Shown: positions 36,491 to 46,967 of the stretch, piece after piece
Numbering within the stretch: position 1 is the first letter of the stretch
How the letters are laid out: every line of letters starts with the position of its first letter
Source: Gordonia lacunae
Lineage (GTDB): Bacteria > Actinomycetota > Actinomycetes > Mycobacteriales > Mycobacteriaceae
DNA length: 64,000 nt
Direction: 5' to 3'
Assembly: GCF_002149015.1 (NCBI RefSeq)
Contig: NZ_NGFO01000006.1
Location: 1-64,000, forward strand
Notes under the pieces: model-generated
Told to the model about the DNA's origin: nothing
Databases searched by the model: none
The model's input: the letters and a program-made list of their open reading frames with translations, nothing else
Position numbers and translations under genes: made by a program

Positions 36491-37471
36491 ATGGCGAAAA
36501 CGTCGGGTTCCGCAGGTGAACCCATCGAACTCGAGGTCGGCGGCCGTACCGTCCGGCTGTCGAGTCCCGACCGCGTCTACTTTCCCGCGCGTGGCGAGAC
36601 CAAGCGCGACCTCGCCGAGTACTACCAGTCCGTGGGCGACGGGATCGTCCGAGCCCTGCGCGACCGCCCGTGCATGCTGCACCGGTTCCCCAAGGGCGTC
36701 AGCGGCACCAAGGTGCACCAGAAGCGCGTCCCGGCCGGCGCACCCGACTGGCTGGAGACCACCGAGATCTACTTCCCGCGGTATGGCCGCACCGCCGACG
36801 AGCTGTGTGTCACCGAGTTGGCGTCGGTGATCTGGGCGGTGCAGATGTCGACCGTCGAGTTTCACCCCTGGAACTCCCGTCGCGCCGACCCCGAGTCCCC
36901 CGACGAATGGCGGATCGACCTCGACCCGATGCCCGACTGCACGTTTTCCCGGATTCGACGCGTGGCGCACGTCGTCGAAGAAGTGCTCGACGAACTGGGC
37001 ATGCGCGGGTTCCCGAAGACCTCGGGTGGCCGCGGCCTGCACATTTATGTCCGCATCGCGCCGGAGTGGGGCTTCCCGCAGGTCCGACGAGCCGCGCTGG
37101 CATTCGCTCGGGAGGTCGAACGCCGGGCGCCCGACGACGTGACGACGACCTGGTGGCGCAAGGACCGGGATCCGGCCGCGGTCTTCGTCGACTACAACCA
37201 GAACACCCGCGACCACACCATGGCGTCGGCCTACTCCGTGCGCGGCAACGAGCGGGCCACCGTGTCGACGCCGATCACCTGGACCGAGATCGACGACATC
37301 GAACCCGACGATTTCACGATCGCCACCGTGCCGGCCCGTTTCGCCGAGCTCGGCGACCTCCACGCCGAGATCGACGACGTGGCCCACCGCCTCGACACGC
37401 TCATCGACTGGGCCGACCGGGACGACATCGGCGACGAGGAGGACGCCGAGGTCATCGACTTGGATCGGTGA
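36491..37471 (+). CDS. Stand-alone LigD-type polymerase/primase domain protein
   Basis: 326 residues from ATG 36491. The polymerase (archaeo-eukaryotic primase-like) domain of LigD: LSSPDRVYFPARGETKRDL, HRFPKGVSGTKVHQKRVP-type region, the metal-binding pair in WRIDLDPMPDCTF, and SGGRGLHIYVRI. It lacks the ligase and nuclease modules, and no ku gene is close. Stand-alone homologues (such as Rv3730c and mycobacterial PolD proteins) fill gaps with ribo- or deoxyribonucleotides during repair. It is inserted between the equivalents of Rv3039c and Rv3040c and ends in an acidic tail (DDIGDEEDAEVIDLD). Confidence 0.92.
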   Translation: MAKTSGSAGEPIELEVGGRTVRLSSPDRVYFPARGETKRDLAEYYQSVGDGIVRALRDRPCMLHRFPKGVSGTKVHQKRVPAGAPDWLETTEIYFPRYGRTADELCVTELASVIWAVQMSTVEFHPWNSRRADPESPDEWRIDLDPMPDCTFSRIRRVAHVVEEVLDELGMRGFPKTSGGRGLHIYVRIAPEWGFPQVRRAALAFAREVERRAPDDVTTTWWRKDRDPAAVFVDYNQNTRDHTMASAYSVRGNERATVSTPITWTEIDDIEPDDFTIATVPARFAELGDLHAEIDDVAHRLDTLIDWADRDDIGDEEDAEVIDLDR

Positions 37472-37588
37472 ACGCACACACCGGCGCCATCACGAGAACC
37501 ACCACCCACAACCCGCCCGCGCACCTGTCGTCGCTGCCCCCCGCACGAGGGCGCATCTCAGGCCGATCGGTACACGACGTTGGACGGA

Positions 37589-38413
37589 TCAGAGCGTGAT
37601 CTCCGGCGGCTTCTGGTCGCCGAGCGTCCGGAAGTACTCATCGGAGTTCGGGAAACCGAGGCCGGCAAGTCCCGCGCCGGGCGTGACGTTCGGCAGGACC
37701 GGTTCGATGACACGATCGGCATCGAGCAGTTCGTCGATCGTCGAGAACCCGGACACGTAGTTCAGCTGCGACCACGTCGGCGGCATGAGGAAGTGCTTGC
37801 CCGCGGCCCACGAGTCGATCGCGACCCGGGCGTTCACCCACCGCGCGACCTCGGCTTCGGTGGTCTCGGCGTCGGCGTGCTGCCCGTCGGGCATCGCCGC
37901 CAGGAAGAAACGGGTGTCGTAGCGTCGCTTCTCGTTGACCGGGGTGATCCAGTGTGCGAGCGGACGCAACAGATCGGCACGCAACGTGAGTCCGCGCGAG
38001 GTGAGGAACTGCGCGAACGACAACGACTTCTCGACGAGGCGCTGCCGATCGTCGGCCAGCCCCTCCGGGTCGGCGAAGGCGCCGTCGGCGTCGGTCGCGA
38101 GCAGGACGCCGCACTCCTCGAAGGTCTCCCGGACCGCCGCACACACCAGTGCCTGCGCCGTCTCGGCGTCACTGGCGAACTGCGTCGCCCACCAAGCCGC
38201 GTCGGGACCGGTCCACGCCAGGTCGGCGTCGGCGTCGCGCTTGTCCACGCCACCGCCCGGGAACACCGTCATGCCGCCCGCAAAGGCCATCTGCTTGACG
38301 CGGCGCTGGAGGAACACCTCGATGCCCTCTGCGGCGTCGCGGACGAGCACGACCGTCGCGGCATCCCGCAATGGTGCGGACACGACCTCCGGACCCGATT
38401 CCGTCGACGTCAT
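37589..38413 (-). CDS. NUDIX hydrolase
   Basis: 274 residues; the start is ATG 38413, whose A overlaps the ABC-ATPase stop by 1 bp (TGATG), so it is translated from the same mRNA. The Nudix box is split as in the long NUDT19/RNH-like subfamily: GGMTVFPGGGVDKRDAD, then a spacer, then AAVRETFEECGVLLA with the REXXEEXG-type core. It would hydrolyse a nucleoside diphosphate linked to another moiety, possibly CoA derivatives; the substrate is unknown. Syntenic with Rv3040c. Confidence 0.92.
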   Translation of the reverse strand: MTSTESGPEVVSAPLRDAATVVLVRDAAEGIEVFLQRRVKQMAFAGGMTVFPGGGVDKRDADADLAWTGPDAAWWATQFASDAETAQALVCAAVRETFEECGVLLATDADGAFADPEGLADDRQRLVEKSLSFAQFLTSRGLTLRADLLRPLAHWITPVNEKRRYDTRFFLAAMPDGQHADAETTEAEVARWVNARVAIDSWAAGKHFLMPPTWSQLNYVSGFSTIDELLDADRVIEPVLPNVTPGAGLAGLGFPNSDEYFRTLGDQKPPEITL

Positions 38414-39249
38414 CAATTACCTCCTGCTGCTCGCCGATGGCCGCCCGCGCGGCGACGGCGCCGCGCGAAGTACCGACCGTCGACCTTGTCCAGAACGATC
38501 TGCTGCCGAAAGGCGGCGGTGAGATTCTCGCTGGTGAGCACCTCTTCGAGCAGCCCCTGTGCCACCACGCCGCCCTCGGACAGGATGAGGGCGTGGGTGA
38601 AGCCCTCGGGGATCTCTTCCACATGGTGGGTGATCAGCACGATGGCCGGGGCATCGGGGTCGGCGGCGAGCCGCGCGAGACGGTCGACGAGTTCTTCACG
38701 TCCACCCAGGTCGAGACCGGCGGCCGGCTCGTCGAGCAGGAGGAGTTCGGGATCGGTCATGAGCGCGCGCGAGATGACGACGCGCTTGCGCTCACCTTCG
38801 GACAGCGTGCCGAAGCGACGGTCCGCGAGGTGCTCGGCACCCATCGATTCCAGCGATTCGACCGCCTGCGCCCGGTCCATCGCGTCGTAACTCTCCCGCC
38901 AGCGACCCAGAACCGCGTAGCCCGCGGAGATCACCACATCGCTCACGATCTCCTCCGGCGGCACCCGGTCGACCAGGGACGGGCTGGAGACACCGATCCG
39001 GGTCGACAGTTCGCGGATCTCCACCCGGCCCAGCTTCTCGTTGAGCACGAAGGCGGTACCCGAGGTCGGATGGATCTCGGCACCGGCCAACCGGATCAGC
39101 GTCGTCTTGCCTGCGCCGTTGGGCCCGATGATCACCCATCGTTCGTCCAGTTCCACCTGCCAGGAGAGCGGACCGACGAGGGTCTTGCCGCCACGGATGA
39201 CGGCGACGTCGCGAAAATCGATCAGGAGGTCGGGATCGGATTCGGTCAC
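38413..39249 (-). CDS. ABC transporter ATP-binding protein
   Basis: 278 residues from GTG 39249; the upstream open frame overlaps another gene and is not coding. It has Walker A IIGPNGAGKTTLIRLAGAE, the signature LSEGERKRVVISRAL, Walker B LLLLDEPAAGLD and the switch His in VLITHHVEEIP. The basic C-terminal tail (FARRRRRAGGHRRA) is unusual. No permease gene is adjacent, as for the mycobacterial homologue Rv3041c, so the partner must be encoded elsewhere or the protein acts without one. Co-transcribed with the NUDIX gene. Confidence 0.92.
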   Translation of the reverse strand: MTESDPDLLIDFRDVAVIRGGKTLVGPLSWQVELDERWVIIGPNGAGKTTLIRLAGAEIHPTSGTAFVLNEKLGRVEIRELSTRIGVSSPSLVDRVPPEEIVSDVVISAGYAVLGRWRESYDAMDRAQAVESLESMGAEHLADRRFGTLSEGERKRVVISRALMTDPELLLLDEPAAGLDLGGREELVDRLARLAADPDAPAIVLITHHVEEIPEGFTHALILSEGGVVAQGLLEEVLTSENLTAAFRQQIVLDKVDGRYFARRRRRAGGHRRAAGGN

Positions 39250-39336
39250 TCCCCCATCCTGCACCACGACCGGATGTTCGACGGGCCCGACTCGGCAACA
39301 CCGCGACGACGGGAATAGTCCGGGGAGTCGGGCGCA

Positions 39337-40353
39337 TTGAACATCAGCGTGACGCCTTCGAACCTCCCCTTGTCGATCCTGGACCTCGCGCAGATCGGTC
39401 GTACCGAGACTGCCGCGCAAAGCCTCTCTGCCAGTGTCGATCTCGCTCAGAATGCGGAGAAGTGGGGCTATCGCCGGATCTGGTACGCCGAGCACCACAA
39501 CATGTCGGCCATCGCCTCGTCGGCGCCTGCGGTCCTCATCGCCCACATCGCCGCGCACACCTCGACCATCCGGCTCGGCGCGGGCGGTGTGATGCTTCCC
39601 AACCATTCCCCGCTCACCATCGCCGAGCAGTTCGGCACGCTCGCCGAGCTCCACCCCGGACGCATCGATCTCGGTCTCGGTCGAGCCCCCGGTAGCGATC
39701 AACAGACCTTCGCCGCGCTGCGGCGCACCCACGCCTCGGCCGAGCGGTTCCCGCACGACGTCCTGGAGTTGCAGGCCTTCCTCGGCGACGAGTCGCGTGT
39801 CGAAGGCGTACGCGCGACACCCGGCGCCGGCACCCACGTGCCGCTGTACATCCTCGGCTCATCGCTGTTCGGTGCCCAGCTCGCCGCCGCACTGGGACTT
39901 CCTTATGCCTTCGCCTCCCACTTCGCGCCGCAGGCCCTCACCGAGGCTGTTGCGTTGTACCGCCGCGAGTTCCGCCCGTCCGAGGTCCTCGCCGAGCCGT
40001 ATGTGATCGCCGGGGTCGGGGCCATCGCCGACGAGGACGCCGACCGTGCGCAGGCACAGCTGCAGATCGCCAAGCGTCAGCGCGTGTCACTGCTCTACGG
40101 ACGCGGCCGGACGTTCACCGACGAAGAGGCAGATGCCATCCTCTCGATGCCGCAGGGCCGCCAGATCGATGAGATGCTGACGTACTCGGGGGTCGGGACG
40201 CCCGACGAGGTCCGCGACTATCTCGGCTGGTTCGCCGGCCACGCCGATGCCGACGAGCTGATCGTCGCGTCACTGGCCCCCGACCGCGAGGTGTGGATGG
40301 GCACCTTCGGGCATCTCGCACCGCTGAATTCGCCGGTCGCCGTAGGCCGCTGA
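39337..40353 (+). CDS. LLM-class flavin-dependent oxidoreductase (luciferase-like group 1)
   Basis: 338 residues from TTG 39337, supported by GGGGAG about 9 bp upstream; GTG 39349 is a possible alternative. It is a bacterial-luciferase-like TIM barrel of the group-1 kind: [58 protein letters not shown] and [14 protein letters not shown]. It should use reduced FMN or F420; the sequence does not decide which, and the substrate is unknown. Divergent from the ABC-ATPase gene and convergent with the cupin gene. Confidence 0.92.
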   Translation: MNISVTPSNLPLSILDLAQIGRTETAAQSLSASVDLAQNAEKWGYRRIWYAEHHNMSAIASSAPAVLIAHIAAHTSTIRLGAGGVMLPNHSPLTIAEQFGTLAELHPGRIDLGLGRAPGSDQQTFAALRRTHASAERFPHDVLELQAFLGDESRVEGVRATPGAGTHVPLYILGSSLFGAQLAAALGLPYAFASHFAPQALTEAVALYRREFRPSEVLAEPYVIAGVGAIADEDADRAQAQLQIAKRQRVSLLYGRGRTFTDEEADAILSMPQGRQIDEMLTYSGVGTPDEVRDYLGWFAGHADADELIVASLAPDREVWMGTFGHLAPLNSPVAVGR

Positions 40354-40375
40354 CCCGACGACGGCAGACGATCCG

Positions 40376-40825
40376 TCAGACCAGCCGGAAGTCCTCGAAG
40401 TCGAAGCCGGGCACCACGATGCAACTGACGAGCGCCGGTTCGTCACCGGCCGGTCGGGCACGCTGCCACACGCCCGGCGGCACGAGCGCCTGCGGGTGCT
40501 GTCCGGACTCGATATCGGGTCCGACGAGAACGGTGCGCGGATCGCCGGGCTCATCGGCGTCGCCGCCAAGGTCGAGTTCGACCGGGGCCCCGCGATGGTG
40601 GAGCCAGAGCTCGCTACTGCGGACCGTGTGCCACGCCGACTCATCGCCCGGCATCAGGACGAAGTAGATCGCGGTTCCGGCAGCACGGTCGCCGGTGTAC
40701 TGGCCCGGCAGCACCCCACGCGGGATCTCGACCTCGCTGCGCCAGGTCTGCCGATACCAGCCGCCCTCGGGATGCGGCTGCAGGTCCAGTTCACGCACCC
40801 AGTCGGGCAGTTCTGCGGCACTCAT
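40376..40825 (-). CDS. DUF985 cupin-fold protein
   Basis: 149 residues from ATG 40825, overlapping the upstream PTH2-like gene by 4 bp. The DUF985 pattern is present: LDLQPHPEGGWYRQTWRS, IYFVLMPGDESAWHTVRSSE and ELWLHHRGAPVEL, then LVPPGVWQRARP and SCIVVPGFDFEDF. It forms a small RmlC-like beta-barrel. The family has no settled function. Confidence 0.9.
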   Translation of the reverse strand: MSAAELPDWVRELDLQPHPEGGWYRQTWRSEVEIPRGVLPGQYTGDRAAGTAIYFVLMPGDESAWHTVRSSELWLHHRGAPVELDLGGDADEPGDPRTVLVGPDIESGQHPQALVPPGVWQRARPAGDEPALVSCIVVPGFDFEDFRLV

Positions 40826-41643
40826 CCGTGTTCTCCGTCTTTTTTCCCGAGGCTTGGGTCTTCGACGCTCATGCTCCCGTCGTGCCGCACGACTTCGGCG
40901 ATCACGGTCACCGACCCGGGCGCGATCTCGGTGAACCCGGCGTCGCGGATGGCCACCGCCGTCGCGGCGGCGTCCGCCGCGAGCAGGTCGGCCCAGCGCT
41001 CGGGAGTGGCCTGACGGACCGCGAGCGGGCACCCATCCGACTTCCACCGGATCGCTTCCTCGGTCGTCAGCAACTTCGCCGCGAGCATGGACGCGTGTCC
41101 GACCTGCGCCGCGAGTTTGCCGACGGTCATCTCCAGATCCGGGCTGGTCCACAGCACGACTCCGCGGCCGGGAGCCTCGCCGGACAACGTGCCCTCGACG
41201 TCGGTGCCACCGATCTGCAACTTCGCGACACGACGGTCGAGGTCACCCACGCGTCCAGGGACGAACGCCCGCGCCGATGCGCCGTTCTCGGTGGCGGTCA
41301 CGCCCCAGACCTCTTGCGCGGCGGCCCATTGCGCCCCGCGCGCCCGCCGGGCGATCTTTCGGATACGTGCACCGCACCAGTCGTCCATAGCCGATGCCCA
41401 CGGACCCTCGCCGGCACTCCGTTCGTCGAGACACAGCAACGCCACCGCCCGCGCCGCGGCGGTCAGCAGGTCGGTGCGGTCGGGCGGATCGTTCTTCTCG
41501 ATGCGCAGCACCATCGCCATCGCCAGGACGTCGGCGGGATCGGCCGGATCGTCGCCGCCGCCGACGTAGCCGACCAGCCGACGATGGTCGGCGGCGATCG
41601 CGTCGACATCGGCGTGCGGTGCGTCCGTGTCCTCGAAGTCCAT
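40822..41643 (-). CDS. PTH2-family peptidyl-tRNA hydrolase-like protein
   Basis: 273 residues from ATG 41643. The C-terminal 130 residues match the archaeal/eukaryotic-type peptidyl-tRNA hydrolase Pth2: VVLWTSPDLEMTVGKLAAQ, GHASMLAAKLLT and AIRDAGFTEIAPGSVTVIA. The N-terminal half is helical and specific to actinobacteria. The main bacterial Pth is a different fold, so this may be an accessory hydrolase. The 4-bp overlap with the cupin gene indicates joint translation. Confidence 0.85.
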   Translation of the reverse strand: MDFEDTDAPHADVDAIAADHRRLVGYVGGGDDPADPADVLAMAMVLRIEKNDPPDRTDLLTAAARAVALLCLDERSAGEGPWASAMDDWCGARIRKIARRARGAQWAAAQEVWGVTATENGASARAFVPGRVGDLDRRVAKLQIGGTDVEGTLSGEAPGRGVVLWTSPDLEMTVGKLAAQVGHASMLAAKLLTTEEAIRWKSDGCPLAVRQATPERWADLLAADAAATAVAIRDAGFTEIAPGSVTVIAEVVRHDGSMSVEDPSLGKKDGEHG

Positions 41644-41658
41644 GGCGCGGCGGAGAAC

Positions 41659-42903
<1,245 letters not shown>

Positions 42904-44688
42904 TCAGCGCGGGTCGGGATCCGGAGACCCCTCGTGCGTTCCCACGGTGAACGGCTCGCGACGAGCCTCTTCCATCTGACGATCCTTGCCCGCTTCGTGT
43001 CCCGGACCCACGTGCGCCTCGGCACGCATCCGGTCGATCATGTGCGGGTAGTGCAGCTCGAACGCCGGACGCTCCGACCGGATGCGGGGCAGCTCGGTGA
43101 AGTTGTGGCGCGGCGGCGGGCACGAGGTGGCCCACTCCAGCGAGTTACCGAAGCCCCACGGGTCGTCGACGGTCACGACCTCGCCGTAGCGGTAGCTGCG
43201 GAAGACGTTCCACAGGAACGGCAGGGTCGACAGGCCGAGGATGAACGCACCCACCGTCGAGATCATGTTCAGGGTCGTGAAGCCGTCCGACGGGAGGTAG
43301 TCGGCGTATCGACGCGGCATGCCCTCGTTGCCCAGCCAGTGCTGCACCAGGAAGGTCATGTGGAAGCCGATGAACGTCATCCAGAAGTGGATCTTGCCGA
43401 GACGCTCGTCGAGCATGCGTCCGGTCATCTTCGGGAACCAGAAGTAGATGCCGGCGTAGGTGGCGAACACGATGGTGCCGAAGAGCACGTAGTGGAAGTG
43501 CGCGACCACGAAGTAGCTGTCGGACAGGTGGAAGTCCAGCGGCGGGCTCGCGAGCAGGACGCCGGTCAGACCACCGAAGAGGAACGTGACGATGAAGCCG
43601 ACCGAGAACAGCATCGGGGACTCGAACGTTATGTGACCTCGCCACATCGTTCCGATCCAGTTGAAGAACTTCACGCCCGTGGGCACCGCGATCAGGAACG
43701 TCATGAACGAGAAGAACGGCAGCAGCACTGCGCCGGTGACGTACATGTGATGCGCCCACACCGCGGCCGACAGGGCGGCGATGGCGAGGGTGGCGTAGAT
43801 CAGGCCCGAGTAACCGAAGATCGGCTTACGCGAGAAGACCGGGAAGACCTCGGACACGATGCCGAAGAACGGCAGGGCGATGACGTACACCTCGGGGTGT
43901 CCGAAGAACCAGAACAGGTGCTGCCACAGGATGACGCCGCCGTTGGCCGGGTCGTAGATGTGGGCGCCGAACTGGCGGTCGACCTCGAGACCCATCAGCG
44001 CCGCGGTGAGCAGCGGGAAGATGAGGAGGATCAGAACGCTGGTCACCAGGATGTTCCAGGTGAAGATCGGCATGCGGAACATCGTCATACCGGGTGCGCG
44101 GAGGCAGACCACGGTGGTGACCATGTTGACCGCGCCGAGGATGGTGCCGAGACCACCGACGGCCAGACCCATGATCCACAGGTCCGCACCGATGCCGGGG
44201 CTGTGCACGGCGTCGGTCAGCGGGGTGTACGCGGTCCAACCGAAGTCGGCGGCACCACCCGGGGTGATGAAGCCGGCGATCGCGATGGTCGAACCGAAGA
44301 CGAACAGCCAGAAGCCGAGGGCGTTGAGTCGCGGGAAGGCGACGTCGGGCGAGCCGATCTGCAGCGGCAACACGAAGTTGGCGAAGCCGATCACGATCGG
44401 GGTCGCGTACATCAGCAGCATCACGGTGCCGTGCATCGTGAAGAGCTGGTTGAACTGCTCAGTGGACAGGAACTGCATGCCCGGCATCGCGAGCTCACCA
44501 CGCATCAGCAGGGCCATGAGGCCGCCGATGAGGAAGAACGCGAAACAGGCGGAGATGTACATCATGCCGATCAACTTGTGATCGGTCGTCGTCAGCAGCT
44601 TGTAGATGAACGAACCCTTGGGCTGATAGCGCTCCGGGAACGGACGCACTGGAGCCACTTGCGTGGTGGGTTGGTCTACCGCGGTCAC
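42904..44688 (-). CDS. ctaD: Cytochrome c oxidase subunit I (aa3-type)
   Basis: 594 residues from GTG 44688, supported by AAGAGGAGGATCT directly upstream. A twelve-helix membrane subunit of the terminal oxidase carrying haems a and a3 and Cu-B. Ligand motifs are [14 protein letters not shown] (haem a His), [17 protein letters not shown] (Cu-B His and crosslinked Tyr), WAHHMYVTG (Cu-B His pair) and [11 protein letters not shown] (both haem His). The N-terminus ([16 protein letters not shown]) is the expected short cytoplasmic tail. It is transcribed with serB and diverges from the FecB-type gene. Confidence 0.97.
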   Translation of the reverse strand: MTAVDQPTTQVAPVRPFPERYQPKGSFIYKLLTTTDHKLIGMMYISACFAFFLIGGLMALLMRGELAMPGMQFLSTEQFNQLFTMHGTVMLLMYATPIVIGFANFVLPLQIGSPDVAFPRLNALGFWLFVFGSTIAIAGFITPGGAADFGWTAYTPLTDAVHSPGIGADLWIMGLAVGGLGTILGAVNMVTTVVCLRAPGMTMFRMPIFTWNILVTSVLILLIFPLLTAALMGLEVDRQFGAHIYDPANGGVILWQHLFWFFGHPEVYVIALPFFGIVSEVFPVFSRKPIFGYSGLIYATLAIAALSAAVWAHHMYVTGAVLLPFFSFMTFLIAVPTGVKFFNWIGTMWRGHITFESPMLFSVGFIVTFLFGGLTGVLLASPPLDFHLSDSYFVVAHFHYVLFGTIVFATYAGIYFWFPKMTGRMLDERLGKIHFWMTFIGFHMTFLVQHWLGNEGMPRRYADYLPSDGFTTLNMISTVGAFILGLSTLPFLWNVFRSYRYGEVVTVDDPWGFGNSLEWATSCPPPRHNFTELPRIRSERPAFELHYPHMIDRMRAEAHVGPGHEAGKDRQMEEARREPFTVGTHEGSPDPDPR

Positions 44689-44769
44689 AGATCCTCCTCT
44701 TGCCCGAAACCCACTCCGAACCCCTTCGGACGTGGGTCGGCACATGAACAAACCGAGCGCTGGTTACTG

Positions 44770-44775
44770 ATCCTA
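44770..44775 (-). promoter_or_regulatory. Likely -10 element of ctaD
   Basis: TAGGAT on the minus strand in the context GGGTTTAGGATCAGTAACC, 82 bp upstream of the ctaD GTG. It matches an actinobacterial SigA -10 element. It leaves an 80-nt leader ending with the AGGAGG site. No clear -35 element is visible. Confidence 0.5.
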
Positions 44776-44980
44776 AACCCTCACCGGCGCCCGAGCCGAG
44801 CGGGTCCTACGATCTGTCGTATTCGATGTCGGAGCCGCCGGATCGGCAGTGCTCATCGGCGGTTTCTTCGACGACGCGCGGGGCTCTCGGAGCAGCCTTC
44901 GGGGCGCCGGTGTCCGGCGCCTGGACTGTGCGCCTCCGAGCCTACGCCGGACGCTGTGTCGCCGGTGCTAGGTTGGGCCG

Positions 44981-46021
44981 GTGCAACGCAGGGTCACGGT
45001 CGCGAACGAGGCTGACAGAAGTGTCGACGCCGGCACCCGCCGCTCCCTCGTCCGACGCGCGGGCCTGGCGACGACGATCGGGTTGACGATGGTCGCGCTG
45101 GCCGCCTGTTCGGGCGAACAGCCGCTGACGACCCCGGACGGGTCACCCATCTCCACCGTGACCACGCGGGTCGCCGAGGTGAACATCGTCTCGGCCGACC
45201 GCGACTACGCGACGACGTGCCTCGCACCCACCGCGCCGGATGCAGGTCAGGTCGATGTCGAACGCATCGTGGTCACCGATCCCGCAGTGCTCGACGCACT
45301 CTGCGCACTCGGCCTCGGCCCCGCGGTCGTCGCGGTGACTGCCGAGCCCGGGTCCGTCCCGGCATATCTCGGCCCGCAGCTGACCGCGGTCCCGGCGATC
45401 GGGTCGGCCCCCGATGCCGCGGCGGTGGCCGACGCCGACGCCGGCCTCGTGCTCACCACCGCCGACACCGCGGACTCCGCCCGGGCATTCCGCGGCGTCC
45501 GTTCCGTCACCATCCCGGCCGGCGGCACCTGGCAGGAGAAGTTCCAGGCGGTCGCCGACGCCGTGAACCGCAGCGAGGCAGGACGGGCCCGGCTCGCCGA
45601 GTACACGACCGAGGCCGCCAAGACCGGCAGGCGGATGGATGCCGCCCACACGCAGGTGTCGCTGGTGAGATTCGGGGACGACTCCGAGACGATCGCCGGG
45701 ATGGACACCTTCGCCGGGCAGGTCCTCGGCGACATCGGCGTCCAGCGCCCCGGCCCGCAGCGCGTGCCCGACTCGTTCCCCGTCACCGACGAGAACTTCC
45801 GCGACGCCGACGCCGACCTCATCTATGTCAGCTTCGAGGGCGAGAAGGGCCGCGCCCACGGCGAAGACGTCTTGCTGAGCGACGAATGGCTCAGCCTCGG
45901 GGCGCCCGTGTGGAAACGCGTCCTCGCCGTCGACGACGCCCTCTGGTACGAGTCCTCGGGACTCGCCGCCGCCTGGCTGGTCCTCAACGACGTCAAGGGG
46001 TCACTCGACGGGAACTCCTGA
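44981..46021 (+). CDS. fecB: FecB-type iron-siderophore-binding-like lipoprotein (Rv3044-like)
   Basis: 346 residues from GTG 44981; TAGGTT ends about 6 bp upstream, so the transcript may be leaderless. An Arg-rich N-region (TRRSLVRRAG) and hydrophobic helix lead to lipobox MVALAAC at about residue 43. The mature part is a type III periplasmic-binding fold: VERIVVTDPAVLDALCALGLG, then PDAAAVADADAGLVLTT and RDADADLIYVSFEGEKGRAHG. In mycobacteria the homologue links to iron uptake and envelope integrity. No transporter genes are adjacent. It diverges from ctaD. Confidence 0.88.
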   Translation: MQRRVTVANEADRSVDAGTRRSLVRRAGLATTIGLTMVALAACSGEQPLTTPDGSPISTVTTRVAEVNIVSADRDYATTCLAPTAPDAGQVDVERIVVTDPAVLDALCALGLGPAVVAVTAEPGSVPAYLGPQLTAVPAIGSAPDAAAVADADAGLVLTTADTADSARAFRGVRSVTIPAGGTWQEKFQAVADAVNRSEAGRARLAEYTTEAAKTGRRMDAAHTQVSLVRFGDDSETIAGMDTFAGQVLGDIGVQRPGPQRVPDSFPVTDENFRDADADLIYVSFEGEKGRAHGEDVLLSDEWLSLGAPVWKRVLAVDDALWYESSGLAAAWLVLNDVKGSLDGNS

Positions 46022-46159
46022 CCCGTTCGTCTGCAGGTGTCGCACATCGTTGCTCCAGACGCGACGAAGCGCTACATCCGCCGGGGGGTGTTTCGGTCAG
46101 TTCGGATCACCGGCGTCCAAACCCTCGCCGGGGTGGCGACGACACATCAGGATCGGCGC

Positions 46160-46648
46160 ATGAGTGTCACCGACGAATACCTCGCGAACAACGCCGAATA
46201 TGCCAAGACCTTCGAGGGCCCGCTGCCGCTGCCGCCCGCCAAGCACGTTGCCGTGGTGGCCTGTATGGACGCTCGCCTCGACGTCTACCGCATCCTCGGA
46301 CTGAACGAGGGCGAAGCCCACGTGATCCGCAACGCCGGCGGGGTGGTGACCGACGACGAGATCCGCTCGCTGGCCATCAGCCAGCGACTGCTCGGTACCA
46401 CCGAGATCATCCTCATCCACCACACCGACTGCGGCATGCTGACCTTCACCGACGACGACTTCAAGCGGCAGATCCAGGACGAGATCGGACAGAAGCCGAC
46501 CTGGTCGCCCGAGTCGTTCGGTGACCTCGACGACGACGTCCGCCAGTCGCTGACCCGAATCCGGAACAGCCCGTTCGTCACCAAGACCACGTCGCTGCGC
46601 GGATTCGTCTTCGACGTCGCGACCGGACTCCTGCGCGAGGTGTCCTGA
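46160..46648 (+). CDS. Beta-carbonic anhydrase
   Basis: 162 residues from ATG 46160; the frame is open upstream to 46037 but similarity begins at MSVTDEYLANNAEYAKTF. Zinc ligands are Cys35 (VVACMDARLD, which also provides the Asp/Arg dyad), His88 and Cys91 (LIHHTDCGML). These positions agree with M. tuberculosis Rv1284, an essential-type beta-carbonic anhydrase. It converts carbon dioxide to bicarbonate in the cytoplasm. It is convergent with a small acidic-protein gene 9 bp downstream. Confidence 0.95.
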   Translation: MSVTDEYLANNAEYAKTFEGPLPLPPAKHVAVVACMDARLDVYRILGLNEGEAHVIRNAGGVVTDDEIRSLAISQRLLGTTEIILIHHTDCGMLTFTDDDFKRQIQDEIGQKPTWSPESFGDLDDDVRQSLTRIRNSPFVTKTTSLRGFVFDVATGLLREVS

Positions 46649-46657
46649 CCCGCGTAC

Positions 46658-46828
46658 CTAGTCGTCCGTCGAGCCGCCGCCCTCGGAGCGCTGAACCGCT
46701 TCGGGGGCGTTCTCACGCGTGGCCATCCCGCCCTCGCGCCCGTGGTCCTGCGGGCCGGGCGGATCCTTCTCCACTTCCTTCTCGGGCGCGTCTTTCCCGG
46801 ACGTCTTGTGACTGTCGGACTGTCCCAT
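46658..46828 (-). CDS. Small acidic hydrophilic protein (56 residues)
   Basis: ATG 46828 to TAG 46658, with an excellent ribosome-binding site GGAGGTATCG ending at the start codon. The product starts MGQSDSHKTSGKDAPEKEVE and ends SEGGGSTDD. It is Lys/Glu/Asp/Gly-rich with no hydrophobic stretch, so it is probably disordered and cytoplasmic. Codon third positions are GC-rich as in neighbouring genes. It lies between the convergent carbonic anhydrase and the divergent helicase. Such short proteins are easily missed in annotation; the family and function are unknown to me. Confidence 0.75.
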   Translation of the reverse strand: MGQSDSHKTSGKDAPEKEVEKDPPGPQDHGREGGMATRENAPEAVQRSEGGGSTDD

Positions 46829-46967
46829 CGATACCTCCGTGCTCGTGCCGGCTGCAACGATCGTCGATACCCGCGGAGTCGAGCGGACAAACCACGTCGC
46901 CGCCCGGCCACCCTGCGCGACGCCGGGCGGTGTCGGGGGCCACGGCTAAACTGGCCGACGATCCTCG

